From contig LJHW01000046.1 of assembly GCA_001295865.1 (NCBI GenBank), forward strand, positions 1 through 37,177: a stretch of 37,177 nt of DNA, given 5' to 3'. Positions within the stretch are counted from its first letter, which is position 1. The number at the start of each line of letters is the position of its first letter. Below are positions 16,541 through 24,067 of the stretch, one piece after another. Source of the DNA: a beta proteobacterium AAP65 (GTDB taxonomy: Bacteria > Pseudomonadota > Gammaproteobacteria > Burkholderiales > Burkholderiaceae_C). A program made the translations under genes and the position numbers. The notes beneath the pieces were generated by a model, which was not told the origin of the DNA, did not search any database, and saw only the letters and a list, made by a program, of their open reading frames with translations.

Positions 16541-16557
16541 GCAAGAAAGGAACTTGC
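16541..16557. promoter_or_regulatory. Candidate Lrp-type operator
   Basis: GCAAG (16541-16545) and CTTGC (16553-16557) form an inverted repeat with a 7-nt spacer in the divergent region. It lies about 28 bp upstream of the oxidoreductase -35 box and overlaps the ribosome binding site of the Lrp gene. This would suit activation of the enzyme and repression of the regulator. Confidence 0.4.
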
Positions 16558-16563
16558 TCAAAA

Positions 16564-17157
16564 ATGCCGACCAAAAAGCAAATCATGCCCAGCCGGGCGA
16601 AATCAGGGAAAACCTCAGTCGGTGTGCCCGCGCCGGCCGCTGCGCCGCTGCCTGAGCCGGCCGAAGCCGACGGCACCCGCGCGCTCGACCGCTACGACGT
16701 CGCCATCCTGCGCGAGCTGCAGGCCGAAGCGCGGCTGTCCAACACCGAGCTGGCCGCGCGCATCGGCCTCAGCGCCGCGCCCACCTGGCGGCGTGTGAAG
16801 TGGCTGGAAGAGCAGGGCTACATCACCGGCTACCGGGCCGAGATCGACCGCCGCAAGATCGGCCTGGGCGTGCTGGCCTTCGTGCGCGTGGACGCCGAGC
16901 GCCACAACGCCATGGCCACGCAGGCGCTGGAAGCCGCCATCCGCGAGCTGCCCGAGGTGGTGGCCTGCCACTACATCAGCGGCACCGGCACCTTCGAGCT
17001 GCACGTGATGGCCACCGACCTCGACGCCTTCTCGCGCTGGGCCATGCAGACGCTCTTCAAGCTGCCGCACGTGAAAGACCTGCAGACCAGCTTCAGCCTC
17101 GGCGAGGTGAAAGCCGGCGCGGCTTTGCCGCTCACGCACCTGGTGCGCACACGCTGA
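16564..17157 (+). CDS. Lrp/AsnC-family transcriptional regulator
   Basis: This 197-residue Lrp/AsnC regulator has an N-terminal helix-turn-helix (NTELAARIGLSAAPTWRRVK) and a C-terminal RAM-type ligand-binding domain (VVACHYISGTGTFELHVMAT). It carries an unusual 40-residue basic then Pro/Ala-rich extension before the usual start. ATG at 16564 is chosen because AAAGGAA lies 11 nt upstream; the ATG at 16585 is possible, and a frame open to 16507 has no further support. It is divergent from the indolepyruvate oxidoreductase, which is its probable target with an aromatic or branched amino acid as effector. Confidence 0.88.
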   Translation: MPTKKQIMPSRAKSGKTSVGVPAPAAAPLPEPAEADGTRALDRYDVAILRELQAEARLSNTELAARIGLSAAPTWRRVKWLEEQGYITGYRAEIDRRKIGLGVLAFVRVDAERHNAMATQALEAAIRELPEVVACHYISGTGTFELHVMATDLDAFSRWAMQTLFKLPHVKDLQTSFSLGEVKAGAALPLTHLVRTR

Positions 17158-17196
17158 GCCGGCCGCCCCAGGCGAGTGCGCTACCCTCAGCCCTTG

Positions 17197-18294
17197 ATGA
17201 CGCGCCTGCTCGACCTGCTGCTGGGCACCGACCCCAGCCAACGCACCCGCCTGGCCCAGGCCGGGCTGGCGCTGCTCTTGCTGGCCGCGGGCGTGGCCGC
17301 CATGAACTACTTCGTGTGGGCCGGGGTGGCGCCCCTGGGCCCGGTCCTGTGGTGGTCGGGCGCCACGCTGGTCGGCATGCTCGGGTTTTTTGTGCTCATC
17401 CGCAGCGGCTATTCACGCCGTTGGGCCGAGCCTTCGCTCACCGTGCCGCAAATGGTGTTTGCGCTGGCCAGCGGTGCCGTGGCCTACGCGCTGCTGGGTG
17501 CCGGGCGCGGCGCGGTCTTCCCGATGGTGATGGTGGTGCTGATGTTCGGCATGTTCATCGCCTCGCCGCGGCAGATGCGCTGGGTCAGTGCCTACGCGGT
17601 GCTGCTTTTCGGTGCCGTGATGGCAGTGCTTGCCGCCGTGCAGCCGGCGGCCTACCCCTGGCGCATCGAGCTCGGGCACTTCCTGCTGGTGGCCACCATG
17701 GTGCCGGGGGTCTCGCTGCTGGCCACGCGCCTGTCGCGGCTGCGCCAGCGCGCGCGCCAGCAGCGCGCCGAGCTCGCGCAGGCGCTGTCCAACCTGCGTG
17801 AACACACCACGCGCGACGAACTCACCGGCCTCATCAACCGCCGCCACATGCAAGAGCTCATCGACCAGGAGCACCAGCGTTGCATCCGCAGCGGCCAGAG
17901 CTTTTGCCTCGCGGTGCTGGACATCGACGGCTTCAAACCCGTCAACGAAGCCCACGGCTATGGCGTCGGTGACGCCGTGATGCGCGCCGTGGCCCAGGAA
18001 GCGCTGCGCCACGTGCGCGTCTCCGACATGCTCAGCCGCTGGGAGAGCGACGACTTCGTGCTGATGCTGGGCGACACGCGCGCAGCGCTGGCCCGCGGCG
18101 GCCTCGAGCGCCTGCGCCAGAAAGTGGGCGCGCTGCGCATCCTGCACGGCAACACCGCGGTGGCCGTCACCATGAGCTGCGGCCTGGCCGAACACCACGC
18201 CGGCGAGGCGGTGGCGCAGACCCTGGAGCGCGCCGAACGTGCGTTGCAGGACGCCAAGGCCCAGGGCCGCGACCGCATCGCCGTGGCCACCTGA
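17197..18294 (+). CDS. Membrane GGDEF-domain protein with degenerate active site
   Basis: This 365-residue protein has about six transmembrane segments in residues 20-185, then a coiled linker and a GGDEF domain (DELTGLINRRHMQELID near 207; LDIDGFKPVNEAHGYGVGD). The GG(D/E)EF active-site loop reads ESDDF (residues 283-287), so both glycines needed for GTP binding are lost. The RxxD inhibitory-site motif is kept as RVSD (274-277), five residues before it, the normal spacing. It is therefore likely a cyclic-di-GMP receptor or inactive paralogue, not a cyclase. The start is ATG 17197, preceded by TACCCT 9 nt upstream; GTG at 17176 is an alternative. Confidence 0.85.
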   Translation: MTRLLDLLLGTDPSQRTRLAQAGLALLLLAAGVAAMNYFVWAGVAPLGPVLWWSGATLVGMLGFFVLIRSGYSRRWAEPSLTVPQMVFALASGAVAYALLGAGRGAVFPMVMVVLMFGMFIASPRQMRWVSAYAVLLFGAVMAVLAAVQPAAYPWRIELGHFLLVATMVPGVSLLATRLSRLRQRARQQRAELAQALSNLREHTTRDELTGLINRRHMQELIDQEHQRCIRSGQSFCLAVLDIDGFKPVNEAHGYGVGDAVMRAVAQEALRHVRVSDMLSRWESDDFVLMLGDTRAALARGGLERLRQKVGALRILHGNTAVAVTMSCGLAEHHAGEAVAQTLERAERALQDAKAQGRDRIAVAT

Positions 18295-18313
18295 AGCTGG
18301 AACGACTGACCCG

Positions 18314-18451
18314 ATGTGGCTCTTGATCCTTGAAGCCCTGGCCGCGCTGGCCGTGCTGATTTTCGCCGTCTGGTGGACGATGTTCTCGGGCCGTCGGCGC
18401 GAAGAACCGCCCGAAGCGCCGCCTGGCGACGACCCGCCGCCCAAGGCCTAG
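18314..18451 (+). CDS. Small single-pass membrane protein, 45 residues
   Basis: The small frame encodes MWLLILEALAALAVLIFAVW, one transmembrane helix, then WTMFSGRRREEPPEAPPG and a Pro/Asp-rich cytoplasmic tail. The positive-inside rule (GRRR after the helix) fits a membrane-anchored peptide with its C-terminus in the cytoplasm. It starts 19 nt after the GGDEF gene and is probably co-transcribed with it. I do not recognise a family and there is no strong ribosome binding site, so the call rests on composition and context. Confidence 0.55.
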   Translation: MWLLILEALAALAVLIFAVWWTMFSGRRREEPPEAPPGDDPPPKA

Positions 18452-18469
18452 CGCGCGACCGCGCCGGGT

Positions 18470-20506
18470 TCAATGCCCGGCCGGGCCAGCCGGCGCGCCG
18501 GTGTCGGGCGGTGGCCTGAAGAAGCTCATCGGCTGCATGCGCAGCCGGCGCCACAGCGCCGTGCCGATGCGGCGGCGGTCTTGCAGGCGCACTCCGCGCG
18601 AGCGCAGGGCCACGCGGAAGGCCAGCGTGAAACTCACCGTCAGGTTGAGCACGCCGGTGACCGCAATGCCGGCCACGCACCACCAGAAAGCACCCTGCGC
18701 AAGGATGCCCCAGCCCAAGGCGCCCAGTGCGGCGCCGAGCTGCCCGCTGGCCAGCGTGACGTGGCGCACGTCGATGGGCACGCCGAAAAAGCCCAGCAGC
18801 GCCGGCACCAGCCCCAGCATCAGGCCCAGGCTGATGTTGGCCGCCAGCCCCGAGATGTTGGCCCGCCACCAGCGCGCCCAGCGCTGTGCGCGTGCCGTGC
18901 CCAGGCGGGCCACGATGCGCGGGTTCCAGGCGATGGCGCTGTCCAGCCGGTGCAGCACGAACCAGTTCTCGGCCCAGCCGGCCACCAGGCTGCTGGCAAA
19001 AAGCAGCACACCCGTGAAGGCCGCGAACAGCGCCGTGGGCCCCAGCAGCGTGAGGCTGTCCAGCACGTACCGCGCGTCTTTGTCGCCGATCGGCGTTTCG
19101 CCGAACACCGCCTTGGCGATCAGCTGCACCGCCAACACGAGCGGGAAACACATCGCCAGGTTGCCAGCGATGGCCGCGGCCTGCGAGCGTATGAGCTGCG
19201 CCACGCGGTCGACGAAACCTTCGATCTCGGCGTCGCTGGCGCTCACACCGCGCGGCAGCGACGCGGCCATGGCCGGCGCCGTCATCGCCGGCTGCTTGGT
19301 GGCCACCGTCCAGTGCAGCAGCATCACGAGCACGAAGCTGGCGGCGTAGTTGACGCCGGCCCAGAAGCCACCCCAGAAGGCCGTGAGGCCGATCGCCGTG
19401 ATGGCGAACTTCAGGAAGGTGGTGCCGGCGATGACCGCGCCGCCGCCCAGGGCGCGGCGCAGCATGTCGCGGTACTCGGTGCGGCTGCGGGTGATGTAGT
19501 GCTCGCCGGTCTCGGCGCTGCGCTCGGCCACCTGGCGCGCGAGCAGCGAGTAGTGCCGTGCCACCAGCGCACGCAGGCCCAGCTGTTCACCCAGCACACG
19601 CAGCAGCTCCAGCAGCAGGCGGCGGCCTTCGGGCACGGGCTCGGTGGCCAGCACGCAGTTCACGAGCTGCTCGATGCGCAGCGTGCGGCCGCGCAGCTGG
19701 TCGAGGTCGAAGACGATGTCCACCGAAACGCCGTACTGTTCCAGGTGCGGCATCACGCTGGCCGCGGCGCGGCGGCAGGCGTCGAGCAGGGCGCGCAGGT
19801 AGCCGGCGGCTTTCAGCGCTTCGTCCTGCCGCCCCTGCAGCACCGCCTCGCGCAGCGAGGACGCCGCGTGGGTGAGCTGGCGGAAAGGTTCGTCCTGCAG
19901 CGCGGCGGGGTCCATGCGCTGCCGCAGCGCCGTGGTGTAGCCGGCCGAGTGCACCGCACTCACCAGGATGGTGATGGCGTTGAGCAGCACGCTGCGCAGC
20001 ACCGCGCCGTCGGCCGGGCCCAGCAGTTGCACCAGACGCGCCAGCGTGGCGTCGTCCAGGGCCGCCACCCATTCGGCGTCCTTGGGTTCGAAGAGCAGGC
20101 GGAACAGGCTGGCCAGGTCGCGGGTTTCGGGCGTGCCGGGCAGCAGGCGCACGTGCACCCGCGAAAGCAGCTCGCTGGCAAAGGACAGGCGCGCCCCGAA
20201 GCCCAGGTCGGCGAAGAGCGAGGCGGCGTCGATGTCGCGCCAGAAGGCCTGCGCCAGGCCGTGCACCTGGCGACGCAGGTGCTCGTTCTTCTCCACCTGG
20301 TTCAGCAGGTGGCGCACGCGCAGCGCGGGCAGCGGCGTGCGGGCGGTTTCAGGCGCCTCGCCAGTGGCCGGCACCACGGGGGCGGCCGAACGCGGGGCGT
20401 GGCGCAGCCACTCCATCAAACGCACCAGCCACAGGTGGCGCTCGGCCTGTCCCGCCTTCGGGTCGGCGGCGTTGATCAGTGCGGTGAGATCCCAGCTCTG
20501 GGCCAT
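18470..20506 (-). CDS. Gcr-like membrane protein (PF10136, annotated site-specific recombinase)
   Basis: This 678-residue protein matches the family usually called site-specific recombinase or Gcr (gonococcal recombinase homologue). The N-terminal 340 residues are helical and soluble-looking. The C-terminal half holds several hydrophobic helices (for example TFLKFAITAIGLTAFWGGFW, NLAMCFPLVLAVQLIAKAVF and ALFAAFTGVLLFASSLVAGW). There is no tyrosine- or serine-recombinase motif visible, so the recombinase name is doubtful; a membrane function is more likely. It follows apaG by 11 nt on the same strand and is probably in one operon with it. Confidence 0.8.
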   Translation of the reverse strand: MAQSWDLTALINAADPKAGQAERHLWLVRLMEWLRHAPRSAAPVVPATGEAPETARTPLPALRVRHLLNQVEKNEHLRRQVHGLAQAFWRDIDAASLFADLGFGARLSFASELLSRVHVRLLPGTPETRDLASLFRLLFEPKDAEWVAALDDATLARLVQLLGPADGAVLRSVLLNAITILVSAVHSAGYTTALRQRMDPAALQDEPFRQLTHAASSLREAVLQGRQDEALKAAGYLRALLDACRRAAASVMPHLEQYGVSVDIVFDLDQLRGRTLRIEQLVNCVLATEPVPEGRRLLLELLRVLGEQLGLRALVARHYSLLARQVAERSAETGEHYITRSRTEYRDMLRRALGGGAVIAGTTFLKFAITAIGLTAFWGGFWAGVNYAASFVLVMLLHWTVATKQPAMTAPAMAASLPRGVSASDAEIEGFVDRVAQLIRSQAAAIAGNLAMCFPLVLAVQLIAKAVFGETPIGDKDARYVLDSLTLLGPTALFAAFTGVLLFASSLVAGWAENWFVLHRLDSAIAWNPRIVARLGTARAQRWARWWRANISGLAANISLGLMLGLVPALLGFFGVPIDVRHVTLASGQLGAALGALGWGILAQGAFWWCVAGIAVTGVLNLTVSFTLAFRVALRSRGVRLQDRRRIGTALWRRLRMQPMSFFRPPPDTGAPAGPAGH

Positions 20507-20517
20507 GCCCGGGCGGC

Positions 20518-20892
20518 TCAGTGCAGCGCGCCGGGGTAGACCAGCGCAAACTCAGCCACCGGGGCGTCGAAGGCGTGGGCGTGTTCGGTCATGCAGAAGA
20601 AGGTGCCACGCATGCTGCCGTGGGGCGTGTCTATGCGTGTCCAGCTGGTGTATTCGAAGTGTTCACCGGGTTTGAGCACGGGCTGGTGGCCCACCACCGC
20701 CAGCCCGCGCACGTCTTCGTGGTGGCCGTCGGCATTGGTGACGACCCAGTGCCGCGCCACGAGCTGCGCCGTCACCTCGCCGGTGTTGCGGATGGTGACG
20801 GTGTAGGCGAAGGCGTAGGGGCCTTCCGGCGGCTGTGACTGCTCGGGCAGGTACTGCACACGCACTTCGCAGGTGAACTCGGGCTTGGCCAT
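20518..20892 (-). CDS. apaG: ApaG family protein
   Basis: This 124-residue single-domain protein of immunoglobulin-like fold has the ApaG signature: YAFAYTVTIRNTGEVTAQLV, RHWVVTNADGHHEDVRGLAV, HQPVLKPGEHFEYTSW and GSMRGTFFCM. ApaG has been linked to cobalt/magnesium homeostasis in Salmonella, but its biochemical role remains unclear. The start MAKPEFTCEV at 20892 is chosen from family length. There is no Shine-Dalgarno sequence; TAGAAT lies 7 nt before the ATG, suggesting a leaderless mRNA. It is divergent from rpe, a common arrangement in this order. Confidence 0.93.
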   Translation of the reverse strand: MAKPEFTCEVRVQYLPEQSQPPEGPYAFAYTVTIRNTGEVTAQLVARHWVVTNADGHHEDVRGLAVVGHQPVLKPGEHFEYTSWTRIDTPHGSMRGTFFCMTEHAHAFDAPVAEFALVYPGALH

Positions 20893-20971
20893 GCGCGGCA
20901 TTCTAGGAGCCGGCATCGCAGCGGCGTGCGGCGCCCCCGGTGCGCGCGGGGTGGCCGCCTAAAATGCGGGC
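20893..20971. promoter_or_regulatory. Divergent apaG/rpe promoter region
   Basis: Minus strand: TAGAAT (20905-20900), then GCCGCGC, then the apaG ATG. Plus strand: TAAAAT (20960-20965), then GCGGGC, then the rpe ATG. Each -10-like box would place initiation at the A of the start codon. Neither start has a Shine-Dalgarno sequence, and -35 boxes are poor. Confidence 0.55.
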
Positions 20972-21634
20972 ATGAGCGCCTTCCGCATAGCCCCGAGCAT
21001 CCTGTCTGCCGATTTCGCCCGCCTGGGCGAAGAGGTGCGCAACGTCATCGACGCCGGCGCCGACTGGATCCACTTCGACGTGATGGACAACCATTACGTG
21101 CCCAACCTCACCTTCGGGCCCATGGTGTGCCAGGCGCTGCGCAAGCACAGCCGCGTGCCCATCGACGTGCACCTGATGGTGCAGCCGGTGGACGCGCTGG
21201 CCCAGGCCTTCTGCCAGGCGGGCGCCGACCTGGTGAGCTTCCACCCCGATGCCAGCGCGCACGTCGACCGCACGCTGCAGCTCATCAAGGCCGAGGGCAA
21301 GCAGGCCGGCCTGGTGTTCAACCCGGCCACGCCGCTGGACGTGCTGCAGTACGTCATCGACAAGGTCGACCTGATCCTCATCATGAGCGTGAACCCGGGC
21401 TTCGGCGGCCAGAGCTTCATCCCGAGTGCGCTGCGCAAGATCGAGCAGGCGCGCAAGCTCATCGAGCAGACCGGCCGCGACATCCGCCTGGAGGTGGATG
21501 GCGGCATCAAGGTCGACAACATCCGCCGTGTGGCCGATGCCGGCGCCGACACCTTCGTGGCCGGCAGCGCCATCTTCAACCAGCCCGATTACAAGGCCGT
21601 CATCGACGCCATGCGCGCCGAGCTGGCGCGCTGA
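20972..21634 (+). CDS. rpe: Ribulose-phosphate 3-epimerase
   Basis: This 220-residue TIM-barrel enzyme interconverts ribulose 5-phosphate and xylulose 5-phosphate in the pentose phosphate pathway. Family motifs are all present: APSILSADFARLGEEV, HFDVMDNHYVPNLTFGP with the catalytic Asp and metal ligands, IDVHLMV, FHPDAS, VNPGFGGQSFI and the phosphate-binding LEVDGGIKVDN. Length is standard. In related genomes rpe is often followed directly by gph and trpE; here gph lies 7.8 kb away. TAAAAT sits 6 nt before the ATG. Confidence 0.96.
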   Translation: MSAFRIAPSILSADFARLGEEVRNVIDAGADWIHFDVMDNHYVPNLTFGPMVCQALRKHSRVPIDVHLMVQPVDALAQAFCQAGADLVSFHPDASAHVDRTLQLIKAEGKQAGLVFNPATPLDVLQYVIDKVDLILIMSVNPGFGGQSFIPSALRKIEQARKLIEQTGRDIRLEVDGGIKVDNIRRVADAGADTFVAGSAIFNQPDYKAVIDAMRAELAR

Positions 21635-21652
21635 CCCCAGTTCCCGCGCTCA

Positions 21653-22090
21653 TCAGGTGCGATCAAGCCGCCGGGCCAGCACCACCGAGGTGTTGGTCTT
21701 GGTGACGCCCTCGATGGCGCCGATCTCATCCAGCAGTTGGTCCAGCCGTGCCGTGGATTCGGTGCGCAGCAGCGCCAGGTAATCGGATTCACCGCTCACG
21801 CTGCACAGCTGGCGCAGCTCGGGAAACGCTGCCAAACGCTGCGTCACCAGCGCACCGGCCTTGGGTTCGGTGGTGATGCCCACGTAGGCTTCGACGCCGC
21901 TTTCGCCCTCCAGCGCGGCCAGGCGCACGGTGTAGCCGACGATCACACCCTCACGTTCCAGCCGCGTCAACCGCGCCAGCACGGTGGTACGCGCCACGCC
22001 GAGGCGGCGGCCGAGGTCGGCGGTGCTGGTGCGGGCGTCGGCCTGCAGCAGGGCGAGCAGGCGGCGGTCGAGGGTGTCCAGCACGGGCAT
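21653..22090 (-). CDS. Lrp/AsnC-family transcriptional regulator
   Basis: This 145-residue, compact Lrp/AsnC protein has a helix-turn-helix at about residues 20-42 (STADLGRRLGVARTTVLARL) and an effector domain with LRQLCSVSGESDYLALLRTE and TKTNTSVVLARRLD at the end. It is convergent with rpe and divergent from the AP2-like gene and the saccharopine-dehydrogenase-like gene, which is the likeliest target. The ATG has GAAAAT 5 nt upstream and no Shine-Dalgarno sequence. Confidence 0.92.
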   Translation of the reverse strand: MPVLDTLDRRLLALLQADARTSTADLGRRLGVARTTVLARLTRLEREGVIVGYTVRLAALEGESGVEAYVGITTEPKAGALVTQRLAAFPELRQLCSVSGESDYLALLRTESTARLDQLLDEIGAIEGVTKTNTSVVLARRLDRT

Positions 22091-22201
22091 GCGGCATTTT
22101 CACCGCCCTGGCCCCGGGCGCTGGCGGCGGGCCTCAGGTTTGCGCTGTGGCCGCCGAAAGCCCGCAGAGGGGCGCAGCTTCGCGCCGATCCAGGGGCCTG
22201 C

Positions 22202-22729
22202 ATGAAAGTCCGCAAGATCACGATCTTCAGCGGTGAGATCTTCGAAGTGCCGCAAGGCATCCAGCGCATCGACCACCGCGCCACGCACGGCTGGCAGCTG
22301 CGTTATGGCGGCACCAAGCTCTTCTCCGACGGCGGCGAAGGCGCCGCCGCCTCGCTGCAGCGCGCCACGCAAGAGCTGCTCAAACGCATCAACAAGCTGC
22401 CGGCGCCCTCGCTGCTGCAGCGGGCACCCAGTGCCAACAAGAGCAACCAGCTGCCGCCCGGCATCACCGGCCCGGTGGTGCGCATGCGCCGCAACAGCCA
22501 GACGCGCGACTGCAGCCTGATGGTGCTGATCCCGCGTTTCGGCGACAAACCGCGCCGCCGCACCATCTACATCGGCACCGAGAACACCTACAGCATCGAG
22601 CGCTACGAAAAGGCCCTCGAGCGCGCCATCGAGATGCGGCGCGAGGCCGAAGAGGCCTACCAGAAGGCCAGCACGCGCGCCAAGCGCGCCGCGGCGCGCG
22701 AGATCCGCGAGCAGCTGCAGGCGGCTTGA
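22202..22729 (+). CDS. Unrecognised 175-residue protein, possibly AP2-like
   Basis: The basic, soluble protein starts MKVRKITIFSGEIFEVPQGI. Two segments resemble AP2-type DNA-binding units: one near residues 29-65 (GWQLRYGGTKLFSD...ATQEL) and one near 104-150 (CSLMVLIPRF...TIYIGTENTYSIERYEKALE). The C-terminus (about 131-175) is a charged helix that may form a coiled coil. There are no signal peptide or membrane segments. The start ATG at 22202 has AGGGG about 6 nt upstream; the frame is open further upstream over the Lrp gene but lacks support. The AP2 resemblance is by eye and weak. Confidence 0.7.
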   Translation: MKVRKITIFSGEIFEVPQGIQRIDHRATHGWQLRYGGTKLFSDGGEGAAASLQRATQELLKRINKLPAPSLLQRAPSANKSNQLPPGITGPVVRMRRNSQTRDCSLMVLIPRFGDKPRRRTIYIGTENTYSIERYEKALERAIEMRREAEEAYQKASTRAKRAAAREIREQLQAA

Positions 22730-22794
22730 GCCGCCGGTGGCGGGGCCGGCCGTTCGCCGGGATGTCGTCGTCGATTCGATAGTTGCTGCCGACG

Positions 22795-22826
22795 ATACGT
22801 CGCAAGAGGACTTGCAAATGACGTAT
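22795..22826. promoter_or_regulatory. Nested palindrome upstream of the saccharopine-dehydrogenase-like gene
   Basis: Outer arms ATACGTC (22795-22801) and GACGTAT (22820-22826) and inner arms GCAAG (22802-22806) and CTTGC (22811-22815) are perfect inverted repeats, offset by AAAT on one side. A -10-like TAGACT follows at 22856-22861. The site ends about 30 bp before it, just upstream of a -35 position, as expected for an activator such as the Lrp regulator at 21653-22090. Confidence 0.5.
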
Positions 22827-22897
22827 TGAGACTTTCTTCCGTCAGGTCGGACCCCTAGACTGCCCGGCAGTTCAGCCCCTCACGGAAAGACCGTCTC

Positions 22898-23992
22898 ATG
22901 CGCATCACCCTGCTCGGCGCCGGCCACATCGGCCACACCATCGCCCACCTGCTCTCGCACAGCGGCGATTACGAAGTCACGGTCGTCGACCGCAGCCCCG
23001 AGGCCCTGGCCAAGCTGGCCGGCATGCCGGTGCAGACGCGGGTGGTGGAGACCTCCGACGCGCAAGCGCTGCTGGGGGCCTTGCGTGGGCAAGAGGCCGT
23101 GATCAACGCCTTGCCCTACCACCTGGCCACCCTGGCCGCCACCGCCGCGCGTGAGGCCGGCTGCCACTACTTCGACCTGACGGAAGACGTGGCCGCCACA
23201 CGCGCCATCAAGCAGCTGGCCGAAGGTGCGAACACCGCCTTCATGCCGCAGTGCGGCCTGGCGCCCGGTTTCATCGGCATCGTCGCCCACCACCTGGCCC
23301 AGGGCTTCGACAGCCTGCAGGAAGTGAAGATGCGCGTGGGCGCGTTGCCGGCCTTCCCGACCAACAGCCTCAAGTACAACCTGACCTGGAGCGTGGACGG
23401 CCTCATCAACGAGTACTGCCACCCCTGCGAGGCCATCCGCGGTGGCAAGAACATCGAGGTGCTGCCGCTGGAGGGCCTGGAGCACTTCAGCCTGGACGGC
23501 ACCGAATACGAAGCCTTCAACACCAGCGGCGGTTTGGGCACCCTGTGCGAAACCCTGGCCGGCAAGGTGCAGACGCTCGACTACAAGAGCGTGCGTTACC
23601 CCGGCCACCAGGCGCTGATGAAGATGCTCCTGGAAGAGCTGCAGCTCAACCAGGACACCGAGACGCTCAAGGAGATCATGCGCAAGAGCATCCCCAGCAC
23701 CATGCAGGACGTGGTGCTGGTCTTCGTGACCGTCAGCGGCATGAAGAAGGGCGCGCTGGTGCAGGAAGTGTTCGCACGGAAGATCTTCGCCGAGCGCAGC
23801 GAGACGCACCCGCTGAGCGCCATCCAGATCACCACCGCCGCCGGCATCTGCGCCGCCGTGGACCTGTTCCGCCAGGGCAAGCTGCCGCAAAAAGGCTTCA
23901 TCCGCCAGGAAGAGGTGGCGCTGCCCGATTTCCTGGCCAACCGCTTCGGTGCGGCCTACCAGCAGAGCCGCCAGGTCGAGAGCATCGGCTGA
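22898..23992 (+). CDS. Saccharopine dehydrogenase-like oxidoreductase
   Basis: This 364-residue protein has an N-terminal Rossmann motif (LLGAGHIGHTIAHLL, residues 5-19), then VINALPYHLATLAATAAREA and HYFDLTEDV. These are typical of the saccharopine dehydrogenase NAD(P)-binding family, and the middle part has CGLAPGFIGIVAHHLAQGFD. The closest functional relatives I know are lysine 6-dehydrogenase/saccharopine reductase-type enzymes, so a role in lysine or related amino-acid turnover is inferred. GGAAAG lies about 10 nt before the ATG. A nested palindrome upstream and an Lrp gene nearby suggest amino-acid-responsive control. Confidence 0.85.
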   Translation: MRITLLGAGHIGHTIAHLLSHSGDYEVTVVDRSPEALAKLAGMPVQTRVVETSDAQALLGALRGQEAVINALPYHLATLAATAAREAGCHYFDLTEDVAATRAIKQLAEGANTAFMPQCGLAPGFIGIVAHHLAQGFDSLQEVKMRVGALPAFPTNSLKYNLTWSVDGLINEYCHPCEAIRGGKNIEVLPLEGLEHFSLDGTEYEAFNTSGGLGTLCETLAGKVQTLDYKSVRYPGHQALMKMLLEELQLNQDTETLKEIMRKSIPSTMQDVVLVFVTVSGMKKGALVQEVFARKIFAERSETHPLSAIQITTAAGICAAVDLFRQGKLPQKGFIRQEEVALPDFLANRFGAAYQQSRQVESIG

Positions 23993-24067
23993 GGCCGGGT
24001 CTGGCCCCAAGGGCCGCAAGGGCCCCGCCGGGCTGCTGGCTGTAGCGCTGGCTATAGTTCAGCGGCC

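Noticed and set aside
12933..16655. A 1240-codon open frame on the plus strand
   Set aside because: It is antisense to the indolepyruvate oxidoreductase, which has clear motifs and a ribosome binding site. The plus-strand product is His/Ala/Gly/Val-rich without recognisable domains, as expected for the complement of a high-GC gene.
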